Position numbers and translations under genes: made by a program
Shown here: piece after piece, positions 19,638 through 27,934 of the stretch
Layout of the letters: the number at the start of each line of letters is the position of its first letter
How positions within the stretch are numbered: position 1 is the first letter of the stretch
Notes under the pieces: generated by a model
What the model was told of the DNA's origin: nothing
Databases searched by the model: none
Seen by the model: only the letters and a program-made list of their open reading frames with translations
NCBI RefSeq assembly: GCF_004330295.1
Contig: NZ_SJOJ01000025.1
Location: 1 to 64,000, forward strand
Direction: 5' to 3'
Source of the DNA: Rahnella victoriana
GTDB taxonomy: Bacteria; Pseudomonadota; Gammaproteobacteria; Enterobacterales; Enterobacteriaceae
Length of the DNA stretch: 64,000 bases

Positions 19638-20018
19638 TCATGTGCCGTCAATGTGGTTACTGATCCAGTCGGTCAGCCTTTCAATATGTGCCGCAGCCTC
19701 CCGTCCCGGAGCGGTGAGCGCATATTCAGTATGAGGCGGTAAAACGGGATAAACCTTTCTGTGGACCAGAGACGCGCTTTCGAGTTCCTGCAGCGTTTTT
19801 ATCAACATCCTGTCGGTAATTCCGCCCATTTTACGTTTCAGCTCCCCAAAACGATGAGTACCATCCATGAGAGTTATCAGCGTCAGGGTTCCCCACCGGC
19901 TTGTCAGGTGACTGAGCAGCCTTCTGGAAGGACACGTCGCATCAAATGTTTCTCCGTTGCGTAACCGGGTCGCCAGCACATTTTTTTTTACATCAGCAGA
20001 TTCAGAGAATACAGACAT
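19638..20018 (-). CDS. HxlR-family transcriptional regulator
   Basis: 126 residues: a winged-helix MarR-like fold. CPSRRLLSHLTSRWGTLTLITLMDGTHRFGELKRKMGGITDRMLIKTLQELE is the hallmark HxlR core (shown here by position 29-80), with a Cys at the start of the domain that in some members senses quinones or aldehydes. Divergent from the alcohol dehydrogenase at 20098 across 79 bp, so it probably controls it. Confidence 0.92.
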   Translation of the reverse strand: MSVFSESADVKKNVLATRLRNGETFDATCPSRRLLSHLTSRWGTLTLITLMDGTHRFGELKRKMGGITDRMLIKTLQELESASLVHRKVYPVLPPHTEYALTAPGREAAAHIERLTDWISNHIDGT

Positions 20019-20097
20019 TTTTGTAGGTACTTATCCTGGACGTTAAAGAAGGCTAAAGTCATAGTTTACTCTATCGGATACGGGGAAAACCTTCACG

Positions 20098-21105
20098 ATG
20101 AAAGCTGTACTCCTTGGCAATGAAGCGGGCGTAGATAATATCGCCTTTACAGACGTTACCGATCCGGGCCAGCCAGGCAAAGGTGAAATACGCGTCCGCA
20201 TTCATAATGTCTCGCTTAACTTTCACGATTACAACGTCGCTGCGGGTATCCTGCCCGCGCAGGCGGGTCGTATCCTGATGTCTGACGGCGCTGGAACCAT
20301 CGAAAGCGTCGGAGAAGGCGTCACAGATTTTCAACCCGGGGATGCGGTGGTATCAACATTTTTTCCGGATTGGGACAAAGGAGAGTGCCCACTCGCCGGT
20401 TTCAGCCGAACGCCCGGAGACGGCATTGATGGCTATGCCACGGAATACGTTGTCCGTCCCGCCCGTTTCTTCACGCATTCCCCCGCAGGATGGACGCATG
20501 CCGAGGCGTCAACGCTCCCTACCGCAGCACTGACGGCCTGGCGGGCTTTGATTACCGAAGGCAATCTGCGCCCGGGGGAAGATGTTCTTATTCTGGGCAC
20601 CGGGGGCGTATCCGTTTTTGCCCTGCAGCTGGCAAAAATGACCGGAGCCCGGGTCTGGGGCACGTCTTCCTCTGAAGAAAAAATGGCCTGGCTGCGTGAT
20701 CAGGGTGTTGCCGGTGTAGTTAATTACCGTAAAGAGCCGCATTGGGGTAAAAAAGTCTTCGAGCTCACCGGTGGACGGGGGGTTGATCATGTCATTGAAA
20801 TTGGCGGCCCCGGCACGCTGGCTCAGTCAATTGCCGCAGCGCGCATAGGCGGCCAGATTACGCTTATTGGCGTATTTACCGGCATTGCCGGAGAAGTCCC
20901 TACGGCGGCAATAATGGGCAAGCAGCTAACCGTCCGGGGCATCACCGTTGGAAGTCGTGAACATCAAAAAGAGATGATCCGCGCTTTTGAAGCCTCTGAT
21001 GTACGTCCCGTTATTGATAAAGTTTTGCCGCTCGGGGAGCTGCAGGACGCATTCCGGCATCAGCTTGCCGGTAAGCACACGGGTAAAATTGTCATAGAGA
21101 TTTAA
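20098..21105 (+). CDS. Zinc-type alcohol dehydrogenase-like / quinone oxidoreductase (MDR family)
   Basis: 335 residues; medium-chain dehydrogenase/reductase. Catalytic domain from MKAVLLGNEAG, Rossmann domain with GTGGVSVFALQLAKMTGARV (about 170-190), C-terminal HTGKIVIEI. The Cys/His structural-zinc cluster of classical alcohol dehydrogenases is absent and the usual first catalytic-zinc Cys is replaced in the NVSLNFHDY segment, so it is probably a zinc-free NAD(P)H-dependent reductase. Divergent HxlR regulation is likely. A strong terminator follows. Confidence 0.88.
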   Translation: MKAVLLGNEAGVDNIAFTDVTDPGQPGKGEIRVRIHNVSLNFHDYNVAAGILPAQAGRILMSDGAGTIESVGEGVTDFQPGDAVVSTFFPDWDKGECPLAGFSRTPGDGIDGYATEYVVRPARFFTHSPAGWTHAEASTLPTAALTAWRALITEGNLRPGEDVLILGTGGVSVFALQLAKMTGARVWGTSSSEEKMAWLRDQGVAGVVNYRKEPHWGKKVFELTGGRGVDHVIEIGGPGTLAQSIAAARIGGQITLIGVFTGIAGEVPTAAIMGKQLTVRGITVGSREHQKEMIRAFEASDVRPVIDKVLPLGELQDAFRHQLAGKHTGKIVIEI

Positions 21106-21113
21106 CAAGTCAG

Positions 21114-21138
21114 GCCAGCGGAAGCTGGCTTTTTTTTT
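21114..21138 (+). terminator. Intrinsic terminator of the dehydrogenase gene
   Basis: GCCAGC / GCTGGC stem with a GGAA loop and nine Ts, 8 bp after the stop. Confidence 0.9.
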
Positions 21139-21178
21139 GCACAAAATGCGGTCTCGTCGTGTTCCGGCACCAAGCAGA

Positions 21179-21228
21179 TTGACTTGTAGACAATGCGCTT
21201 TAAAATTAAATCATCAACTGATGATTTA
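21179..21228 (+). promoter_or_regulatory. Promoter and palindromic operator of the CocE-type gene
   Basis: A -35 TTGACT (21179-21184) and -10 TAAAAT (21201-21206) are 16 bp apart. Overlapping the start region is a perfect 10-bp inverted repeat, TAAATCATCA and TGATGATTTA with a 2-base centre (21207-21228), ending just before the ribosome site. A TetR gene is encoded downstream in the same unit and is the likely ligand-responsive repressor. Confidence 0.6.
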
Positions 21229-21239
21229 TGGGGAGTGTG

Positions 21240-23225
21240 ATGAATAAAATGAAACCAGCTGGCCTGGAAGTTTCACGACGCTCGCTACTGGCGGGTGCAG
21301 TGGGAATGGCCGTGACACATATGATGTTGCCGCGACTGGCATTTGCTCAGAGCGGCAGTACAAACGGGAATCGTATCGTGCAAAATACAAAAATTTATGG
21401 CGACAGCGCTTATCCTGTCTGGTATCGGCGTCCGCTGCCTCTTAATGCTCCCCGCGCTCGCTATCCCGGTTTTGCTCCGGGCACGACTCTGCTCAAAAAA
21501 GGGACCGTCCGGCGTGAAGGGGCAAAACCACTGCCCTGCGACATCATCTTTGAGCAGGACGTGGCTCTTAAAATGCGTGATGGAACAACCATTTATACGG
21601 ATGTTTTTCGGCCGGTAGCGGAAGGAAAATACCCGGCTCTGGTAGCATGGAGTCCCTATGGAAAAGAGATAGGCGGTCAGTGGCTGGATGATATACACGA
21701 GCGCTCCGGCGTGCCGCTGGAGTGGGTCTCAGAACTTCAGAAGTTTGAAGGCCCCGATCCGGCCTTCTGGGTCAATGAAGGTTACGTTATTCTGAATCCA
21801 GATCCACGTGGGGCTTATAAATCTGAAGGTGATATCTCTTACTGGGGGCGGCAGCTGGCTGAAGACGGTTATGATTTTATTGAATGGGCCGCGCAGCAGT
21901 CATGGTCAAGTGGAAAAGTGGGTATGGCGGGGAACTCCTGGCTTGCCGTCTCGCAGTGGTTTATTGCAGCCGAGCAGCCTCCCCATCTCACGGCTATCGC
22001 GCCGTGGGAAGGGTTTGTCGATCATTTCAGAGAAACGGGTAATCGCGGAGGAATACCTGCGCCGGCATTTCCTGAAGTCATACTGAAATCTTTCGCCGGC
22101 GAGAACCTTGTCGAAGATCAGCCCCGGATGATTATGGAAAAACAGCTGATGGATGGCTACTGGGAAGACAAAAAGGCAAAGCTTGAGCGTATCAGCATCC
22201 CGGCGTACGTTGTCGCAAGCTATACCAATCACGCTCATACCCACGGATCGTTTGCCGGTTACCGTCAGATAGCTTCAGAAGAAAAATGGCTGCGGGTTAA
22301 TAACACAAACGAATGGCTGGATTTTTATACGCCCGCCTATTCGCAGGAACTTCTGGCGTTTTTTGACCATTATCTCAAGGGCCAAAAAAACGGCTGGGAA
22401 AACACCCCCCGCGTGCGTATCTGCGTTCTGGATGATGGCGGTACAGATATTGTTGACCGGACTGAAGACAGTTGGCCACTGCCCCATACTCAGCTGAAAA
22501 AAATGTTTATTACTTCCGGCGCGCAGCTCAGCCCTCTGGGTCAGAACATACCGGCGTCTCTTTCCTATGACGTTTCAGGTGAAGGAAAAACGGAGCTTCA
22601 CTTTACCTTCACGCAGGATACAGAGCTCACAGGCTACATGAAACTGAAGCTCTGGGTGGAAGCCCAGGGGGCTGATGATATGGAGCTTGAGATTGGCGTT
22701 GAGAAACGAAGTAAAGACGGAAAACCGTTTGAACGCCTGCTGGGAGAAGGCGTGAAAGGACCGGTGGTCGCATCAGGTCTACTGAGGGTTTCCCAGCGTG
22801 CGCTTGATCCCACGTTGTCAACTGAAACAGAGCCGTTCCACACGCACATCCGTGAAGAGAAGCTGCACGCTGGGGAGATTGTACCTGTGGAAATAGGTAT
22901 CTGGCCGATGAGCATGCTTTATCATGCAGGTGAAAAACTGGTGCTGACCATTGCCGCTCACCGCCCAATACCCACAAGTATTGACATGGGGTTTGGCTCT
23001 GCCGTCATTGAACTGCCAGCTTCCGGAGGAACCTTTATGCCAGGTGAGAAAATTAAACGTATTTCCCTCGGCGGTCCGGCGTCAACGCTTCTGCCATTTG
23101 TCAGTGAACAGCAGGTAGCTACCCCGGTGAGCCGGAATGCAGGCCGGCATATCATTCATTTTGGTGGAAAATATGACAGTTATCTTCAGATCCCGGTTGT
23201 GAGTAAAATGGGCATGGTATTTTGA
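21240..23225 (+). CDS. CocE/NonD-family (S15 peptidase-like) hydrolase, Tat-exported
   Basis: 661 residues from the ATG at 21240, four bases after GGGGAG. The N-terminus SRRSLLAGAVGMAVTH with cleavage near AFA-QS (36) is a Tat signal, so the enzyme should act in the periplasm. Alpha/beta-hydrolase domain with IFEQDVALKMRDGTTIYTDVFRP, the DPRGAYKSEG oxyanion region and nucleophile Ser233 in AGNSW; the C-terminal part is the jelly-roll domain of the family. Known relatives are cocaine esterase, glutaryl-7-ACA acylase and Xaa-Pro dipeptidyl peptidase. The substrate is unknown. Probably co-transcribed with the TetR gene after it. Confidence 0.9.
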   Translation: MNKMKPAGLEVSRRSLLAGAVGMAVTHMMLPRLAFAQSGSTNGNRIVQNTKIYGDSAYPVWYRRPLPLNAPRARYPGFAPGTTLLKKGTVRREGAKPLPCDIIFEQDVALKMRDGTTIYTDVFRPVAEGKYPALVAWSPYGKEIGGQWLDDIHERSGVPLEWVSELQKFEGPDPAFWVNEGYVILNPDPRGAYKSEGDISYWGRQLAEDGYDFIEWAAQQSWSSGKVGMAGNSWLAVSQWFIAAEQPPHLTAIAPWEGFVDHFRETGNRGGIPAPAFPEVILKSFAGENLVEDQPRMIMEKQLMDGYWEDKKAKLERISIPAYVVASYTNHAHTHGSFAGYRQIASEEKWLRVNNTNEWLDFYTPAYSQELLAFFDHYLKGQKNGWENTPRVRICVLDDGGTDIVDRTEDSWPLPHTQLKKMFITSGAQLSPLGQNIPASLSYDVSGEGKTELHFTFTQDTELTGYMKLKLWVEAQGADDMELEIGVEKRSKDGKPFERLLGEGVKGPVVASGLLRVSQRALDPTLSTETEPFHTHIREEKLHAGEIVPVEIGIWPMSMLYHAGEKLVLTIAAHRPIPTSIDMGFGSAVIELPASGGTFMPGEKIKRISLGGPASTLLPFVSEQQVATPVSRNAGRHIIHFGGKYDSYLQIPVVSKMGMVF

Positions 23226-23233
23226 TCAGTAAA

Positions 23234-23257
23234 AAGCACCGGTCCGGTCCGGTGCTT
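23234..23257 (+). terminator. Hairpin between CocE-type gene and TetR gene
   Basis: A 9-bp stem AAGCACCGG / CCGGTGCTT with a 6-base loop, 9 bp after the stop. There is no T run, so it may only partly stop transcription into the TetR gene 18 bp further on. Confidence 0.55.
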
Positions 23258-23274
23258 ATCAAAAATGGAATCAC

Positions 23275-23922
23275 ATGAGCTCACAAGACAACAGACCTTC
23301 AGTACGGGGGCGCCGCCCCGGCGGGGCAGTTTCAGGGCGGGAAGCGCTTCTTCCCGTCGCTACACGTTTTTTTTCCCGAAACGGTTATGACGGCACATCT
23401 TTACGAAAAATCGCAGCTGAAGCCGGTGTGGATATGGCTCTGGTGGCGCGCCTTTTCGGTTCAAAATCCGATCTCTGGAATGCGGTTCTTGAACATCTGC
23501 TGGATAAGCAACGGCATCATCTTGAAGAAATCAGTGCAATTGAACACTCGTTCAGTATCAATCCTGCCGAAGGGTTTCGCCGGTTTATCCGCCACCTGAC
23601 CGCTATCAGCGTGGAAATTCCAGAGTTTCCCTCGCTGCTGCTGAACGAGGCGGCGAGGGGCGACGAACGGCTTGAATACCTTCTCCTGCATCTGGTTACG
23701 CCGTTTCGTGACAGCTGCCTGCCTGTCATCAGACTGGCGATGGAGAAAGGCATCATCAGAAGTCATCAACCCTCACTGACTTTTGCTTTGATGATTTCAG
23801 CAATTTCGTTGCCTTTGATCACTCCCGGTCTGATCGATCCGGATGCCCCTCAATCCACCTCTCTTTCCTCTGATATTGCTGATGAAGCTATACGTCTGTT
23901 CGTCGTCTCTGAACATTCCTGA
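23275..23922 (+). CDS. TetR/AcrR-family regulator
   Basis: 215 residues. The N-terminal HTH is clear (ATRFFSRNGYDGTSLRKIAAEAGVDMALVARLFGSKSDLWNAVLE, about 29-75). It is preceded by a basic RGRRPGG tail; the ligand domain resembles other TetR proteins with a DUF1956-like helical bundle. Forty-nine bp downstream of the CocE-type gene on the same strand; likely represses that unit through the palindrome at 21207-21228. Confidence 0.9.
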   Translation: MSSQDNRPSVRGRRPGGAVSGREALLPVATRFFSRNGYDGTSLRKIAAEAGVDMALVARLFGSKSDLWNAVLEHLLDKQRHHLEEISAIEHSFSINPAEGFRRFIRHLTAISVEIPEFPSLLLNEAARGDERLEYLLLHLVTPFRDSCLPVIRLAMEKGIIRSHQPSLTFALMISAISLPLITPGLIDPDAPQSTSLSSDIADEAIRLFVVSEHS

Positions 23923-24178
23923 ACCAATGACCTGTTGCATAAGTGCAGCGGTTGCGCGCTATCGGCAGTTTATAGCCCATCCAGGGCTGCTGGAATCAAG
24001 CCTCTGGTGACGGTCTGCTCCTCGCTCAATACTGCCCTATCTGGTGCCAGGGCAGTTTTGTGCCAAAAGGGTACATTTTCAAATCACGCTTTATTCATAA
24101 ATGGGTACCCGTTCTTTAACCCCCAAAGACTGTATTTTTCATTTTTATACCTGTTTTTAAGAAAACTGTTGACCATGA

Positions 24179-24192
24179 AGAACGATCGTTCT
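24179..24192. promoter_or_regulatory. Perfect 14-bp palindrome, probable TetR operator
   Basis: AGAACGATCGTTCT is a perfect palindrome ending 12 bases before the start codon of the TetR gene at 24204, placing it over or near the ribosome site. Position and size fit autorepression. Confidence 0.6.
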
Positions 24193-24203
24193 ACCTTCAT
24201 CTC

Positions 24204-24773
24204 ATGAACAAGAAGCCAACAGATACCCGCGAAAAAATCCTGACTACCGCTGAGCAATTGATTTATCGGAATGGAATTCATGCCACAGGCATGGACCTTC
24301 TGGTCAAGACCTCAGGCGTAGCAAGGAAAAGTATTTATCGCTATTTCGCGAACAAGGATGACGTGGCAGCCGCCGCGTTGAATGAACGTGATGAACGCTG
24401 GATGCACTGGTTCAGAACTGAATCTGATAAAGGTGATACTCCTCAGAAGCGCATTTTGAATATGTTCAGTGTGCTCAGGGGCTGGTTTGATTCAGAAGGC
24501 TTTCGTGGTTGTGCTTTTATAAATACAGCCGGAGAAGTTGGTGATCATAACGACCCCATTCGTCAGATAGCAAAGCTGCATAAACAAAAATTGCTGGATT
24601 ACACGCTCGATCTCACGGAGCAATTAAACATTGAGCAACCTGTCGTTCTGGCCAAACAGTTGCTGATTCTGATAGAGGGCGCAATCACCATAGCCTATGT
24701 GATGGGCGATAGCAGCTCCGCCGACAGTGCAAGGGAAGTTGCGGAACGTTTGCTGGAACAGGTCTCTCCTTAA
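24204..24773 (+). CDS. TetR/AcrR-family regulator (YcdC/NemR-like type)
   Basis: 189 residues. HTH at about 8-54 (TREKILTTAEQLIYRNGIHATGMDLLVKTSGVARKSIYRYF); the C-terminal domain has the RGCAFINTAGEVGD segment typical of the TetR_C_33/YxaF-like group, where the Cys after RG is often conserved. 57 bp upstream of the DUF1348 gene on the same strand, likely one unit. Confidence 0.9.
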   Translation: MNKKPTDTREKILTTAEQLIYRNGIHATGMDLLVKTSGVARKSIYRYFANKDDVAAAALNERDERWMHWFRTESDKGDTPQKRILNMFSVLRGWFDSEGFRGCAFINTAGEVGDHNDPIRQIAKLHKQKLLDYTLDLTEQLNIEQPVVLAKQLLILIEGAITIAYVMGDSSSADSAREVAERLLEQVSP

Positions 24774-24830
24774 GTCCTGAGTAACACAACTGTTTCTATT
24801 TATATATCCAATTCTACGGGAGGCTTTACC

Positions 24831-25307
24831 ATGTCCGATACACACACTCGCCAGCCACTTCCACCTTTCACTTACGAATCGGCGACTGAGAAAGTTCGGC
24901 TCGCTGAAGATGGCTGGAACAGCCGCGATGCCGAAAAAGTATCGCTGGCGTACTCAATGGAGACCAAATGGCGTAACCGAACAGAGTTTGCCAATAATCG
25001 TGAAGAAGCCAAAGAATTCCTCACACGTAAGTGGAACAAAGAACTTGAGTATCGTCTCATTAAAGAGTTGTGGACGTTCGGTAGCAACCGCATTGCTGTT
25101 CGCTACGCTTATGAATGGCGTGACGACTCAGGTAATTGGTTTCGTTCTTACGGGAATGAAAACTGGGAGTTTGAAGCAGATGGCCTGATGCACCGTCGCT
25201 TCGCCTGTATCAATGACATGCCTATCAAAGAAGGTGACCGCAAGTTTCACTGGCCCCTGGGGCGTCGCCCGGATGACCATCCGGGTCTGTCGGAGCTGGG
25301 TCTGTAA
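24831..25307 (+). CDS. DUF1348 / nuclear transport factor 2-like protein
   Basis: 158 residues with the family signature [14 protein letters not shown]-type motif ([14 protein letters not shown], about 20-33), then [26 protein letters not shown] and a C-terminal [13 protein letters not shown]. It folds as a small alpha+beta barrel (SnoaL/NTF2 superfamily). The biochemical role of DUF1348 is not established. GGGAGG precedes the start. Paired with the TetR gene upstream, a common arrangement for this family. Confidence 0.88.
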   Translation: MSDTHTRQPLPPFTYESATEKVRLAEDGWNSRDAEKVSLAYSMETKWRNRTEFANNREEAKEFLTRKWNKELEYRLIKELWTFGSNRIAVRYAYEWRDDSGNWFRSYGNENWEFEADGLMHRRFACINDMPIKEGDRKFHWPLGRRPDDHPGLSELGL

Positions 25308-25702
25308 ATTTGACGATTATCTCGCCAGAAGCCCAGGGCTACTGTCTTAGCTTGGGTTTTTTGACTCAAAAGCTATCCCGATTACCCCGGAAAATTCAAT
25401 AAGTTAAACCCTGAGTAAAAACTATAATCAACGTTTTCATTACGTATTTCAGTGGACGTTCCCTATTCAGACCTGCACGAGACGCTTCAGCAACTCATGC
25501 AGGATGGACAAATAGGGTTACCGCATCACGTACAACTCCTGCTGCAATCTCAGCATTCTTTATTTTAAACTCACCGCTATTTATGCCTTGCTGAATAATC
25601 TGCTGAGCGGTTCAATCAGTGTGTTGCATCCATCGGTTGAACTCACAGCCAAAAGCAAAAGTTGAAAAATGAAGAGGAAAATAACCTTTTTCCGCTATGC
25701 CC
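25308..25702. other. Gap holding a TetR gene remnant
   Basis: 395 bp with no intact gene. The minus strand carries a decayed TetR C-terminus (25495-25640, listed separately). The rest is AT-rich with no structure I can assign. Confidence 0.5.
25495..25640 (-). pseudogene. TetR-family regulator C-terminal fragment
   Basis: On the minus strand, TAQQIIQQGINSGEFK, followed by AEIAAGVVRDAVTLFVHPA and a stop, is the typical last helix pair of a TetR ligand domain (QIIQQGIDSGEF ... ALTPFIHP). The frame is interrupted by a TGA at 25612-25614, just before the fragment, and no HTH is present upstream. It sits next to the DJ-1-type gene. Confidence 0.65.
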
Positions 25703-26398
25703 TTATTTCTGAAGTCTGGCTGCTGCTTTTAAAGTTGCCTGCCGCCTTTTTTCAATAAATGGCGCAGCCTGTTCCTGTGCTTTTTTTAGCTGTTCTTCAG
25801 AGGCCGTGCGGGGTGAGCCACAGGTAAAGGGAGGTGCGGGGTCGTATTCCATATGCAGCTGAATATTCTGAGCGATATCACATCCGTAGATTTCTGACAC
25901 GACGTTGAGAGCAAAATCGATACCTGAAGTCACACCTGCGCCAGTTATACGGTTTCGGTCACGAACTACACGCTCACTTACTGGCTCGGCACCTAACAAA
26001 GCGAGCTGATCCAGAGATGCCCAGTGCGTAGTGGCTTTGTATCCCTTCAGAAGCCCTGCTGCGCCCAACACAAGCGACCCGGTGCATACCGAAGTCACCA
26101 GCTTTGCATGTTGACTTTGAGTCCGGATAAACGAAAGGACTTCTTCGTCCTCCATCAGGTCAATCTGCCCTGGACCACCCGGGATACAAATGACATCCAG
26201 TTCGGGACATGCGTTGAATGTGGTTGTTGGCTGTATAGCCATACCACGATCAGAAACCACGAGGTCCAGGTTTTTCCAGATGAGATGAACCTTTGTGTTT
26301 GGCGCTCTTACGAAAACTTCATAAGGGCCGGTAAGATCAAGCTGAGTAAGAGCCGGAAACAGGAGCAGCCCGATTGATGTGCATGCAGAATCACTCAT
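25703..26398 (-). CDS. DJ-1/PfpI-family protein, isonitrile hydratase-like
   Basis: 231 residues; cytosolic DJ-1/PfpI fold with nucleophile Cys105 in TSVCTGSLVLGAAGLL and the downstream ATTHW, which together are typical of isonitrile hydratase (InhA) and of the sensor domains of GlxA-type regulators. The acidic residue of the triad is in LDLTGPYEVF. There is no DNA-binding domain, so it is enzyme-like. A TetR remnant lies just downstream. Confidence 0.85.
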   Translation of the reverse strand: MSDSACTSIGLLLFPALTQLDLTGPYEVFVRAPNTKVHLIWKNLDLVVSDRGMAIQPTTTFNACPELDVICIPGGPGQIDLMEDEEVLSFIRTQSQHAKLVTSVCTGSLVLGAAGLLKGYKATTHWASLDQLALLGAEPVSERVVRDRNRITGAGVTSGIDFALNVVSEIYGCDIAQNIQLHMEYDPAPPFTCGSPRTASEEQLKKAQEQAAPFIEKRRQATLKAAARLQK

Positions 26399-26428
26399 AA
26401 AATTCCTTTAACCTTAAAAGGATATAAT

Positions 26429-26472
26429 GTCTCTCCGTGCAACAAAGGCAACCCTTTGTTGCACGGAGAGAC
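26429..26472. repeat. Perfect 20-bp inverted repeat with 4-base loop
   Basis: Arms 26429-26448 and 26453-26472 pair without a mismatch around CAAC. It lies between the OprD porin stop and the start of the DJ-1-type gene, both on the minus strand. Neither strand has a T-tract after it. It could be a factor-dependent terminator, an mRNA stabiliser for the porin transcript, or the tip of a small mobile palindrome. Confidence 0.75.
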
Positions 26473-26506
26473 GTGCACCTAGTCTTGCAGGCAAGCTGAG
26501 CGTTAT

Positions 26507-27784
26507 TTAAAAATCATATTCCAGCGCCAGACGGTTTTGCCAGAAGGATTTGTCGGAGGTGGAGGTGGTTTGCACACCGGCAAAGTCGGTCAGGCTCAGC
26601 CCTTTGAGCACGCCGCCGAAACTGTAGGTACCGTACACCAGATATTCAGACTGATTGCTGCTTGAGGCACCTTTGGACGGGGTTAAATCCATAAAGGAAT
26701 AACGGCTGCCCAGAGAGATGCTGTCGGTCGCGCTCCAGTTCAGATCGGTTGAATAGGCGTTGCCGCTGCCCAGATCCTGTGTGCTGGTGAAGAAGGGTTG
26801 CGCAAAGTACGGGCCGGAAGAGGTGTTATGTGCGTAAGGTGTCACCAGTGCGCCGTTGCCGTAAGCATCGCCATTGGCGGCAATATGGTTGTAATTCAGT
26901 GACCATTTCAGCACCGGCGTGAAATTCATCGCGAACTGCGCGCCGTAACTGGTGCTGTTCACGTTGCCCGCCAGCGCCTTGCCTTCGCTCACACCGCGAA
27001 TAAACTGAATGCCGATCTTCGGCTGAGCAGGGCTGTCCGTCCACGACAGGAAACTGTCGGCGTACACCATTTTGGTGTAGTTGTGATACTCCTCGTACCA
27101 CAACTGGCTGTTCAGTTTTTGGTTATCAAATTTAAGGGCGCGGCCGCCGCCAATCCCCCACATGCCGTTGGTGGTGCCGTCGGCGTCGGTATAAGCGGTG
27201 GTGTTCAGGAACTCATCGTCGCCCCACGGTTTATAACGGGTGATTTTGGTGGCATGCAGGAAGTTGTCGCTGTCGCCGTAGCTGCTGTCGATACCCCGGA
27301 ACAGGATCGGCGTGATGCGCCAGTCATAGTCGCCGATGAACGGAATATTAATACGCTGGTCACCGGCGGTGATGCGGAAGTCCTGATAGTGGTAGCTCAG
27401 ATAAGCTTCGCCCACGCCGGTCTGGTTAGAACCCAGTTCGGTGATCAGATGGTCGTCGTTGTGTGAAATTCCGCGCTGAAGAATACCGCTGACGCCCAGA
27501 CTCAGGCCGTAATATTCCGCCGTGGCGTATTTCACGCTGCCGCCGTAGCTGACCGTGTCCTGAGAATAGCCCGGCACGAAATACGCGTTATGGGTGGAAT
27601 AATACAGGGTGCGCAGGCTGCCGCTGACCGTGCCGCAGGTGAACATTTCGGTCAGGGAATCGGCTGCGCCTGTGCCGCAGTCAGACGTGACCGGTATGGC
27701 CGCCACCGCGTGGTTCATGAAGAACGCTTGTGACACGACAATTGCGCTTAACGTGAGCGCAAAGTTGAAGGTGTTACTTTTCAT
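26507..27784 (-). CDS. OprD-family outer membrane porin
   Basis: 425 residues with a Sec signal peptide ending near AVA-AI (about 29), then alternating beta strands ending in the C-terminal aromatic residue (LALEYDF) needed for Bam-mediated insertion. The motifs GVGEAYLSYHYQDFRITAGDQRI and DLNWSATDSISLGSRYSFMD fit OprD-type substrate-specific porins, which pass small carboxylates, amino acids or aromatics. GACAGGAAGAG precedes the start. It lies at the end of the minus-strand catabolic run and is likely its outer-membrane entry channel. Confidence 0.88.
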   Translation of the reverse strand: MKSNTFNFALTLSAIVVSQAFFMNHAVAAIPVTSDCGTGAADSLTEMFTCGTVSGSLRTLYYSTHNAYFVPGYSQDTVSYGGSVKYATAEYYGLSLGVSGILQRGISHNDDHLITELGSNQTGVGEAYLSYHYQDFRITAGDQRINIPFIGDYDWRITPILFRGIDSSYGDSDNFLHATKITRYKPWGDDEFLNTTAYTDADGTTNGMWGIGGGRALKFDNQKLNSQLWYEEYHNYTKMVYADSFLSWTDSPAQPKIGIQFIRGVSEGKALAGNVNSTSYGAQFAMNFTPVLKWSLNYNHIAANGDAYGNGALVTPYAHNTSSGPYFAQPFFTSTQDLGSGNAYSTDLNWSATDSISLGSRYSFMDLTPSKGASSSNQSEYLVYGTYSFGGVLKGLSLTDFAGVQTTSTSDKSFWQNRLALEYDF

Positions 27785-27934
27785 TAATCTCTTCCTGTCA
27801 AAAATGTAATAAGTTTCTCCGGCAGCAAAACTGCCGTTAATTGTTTTTATGAGGGCGCACGCAAACGGCTGCCTTCCCGTTTATTTTGTTGTTATCAATA
27901 AGCGGGGAGGATAATAGTTATTTTTATTTTACAG

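Noticed and set aside
25451-25568. Plus-strand frame resembling an aldo/keto reductase piece
   Set aside because: The minus strand gives a far better match to a TetR tail; the plus-strand resemblance is weak.
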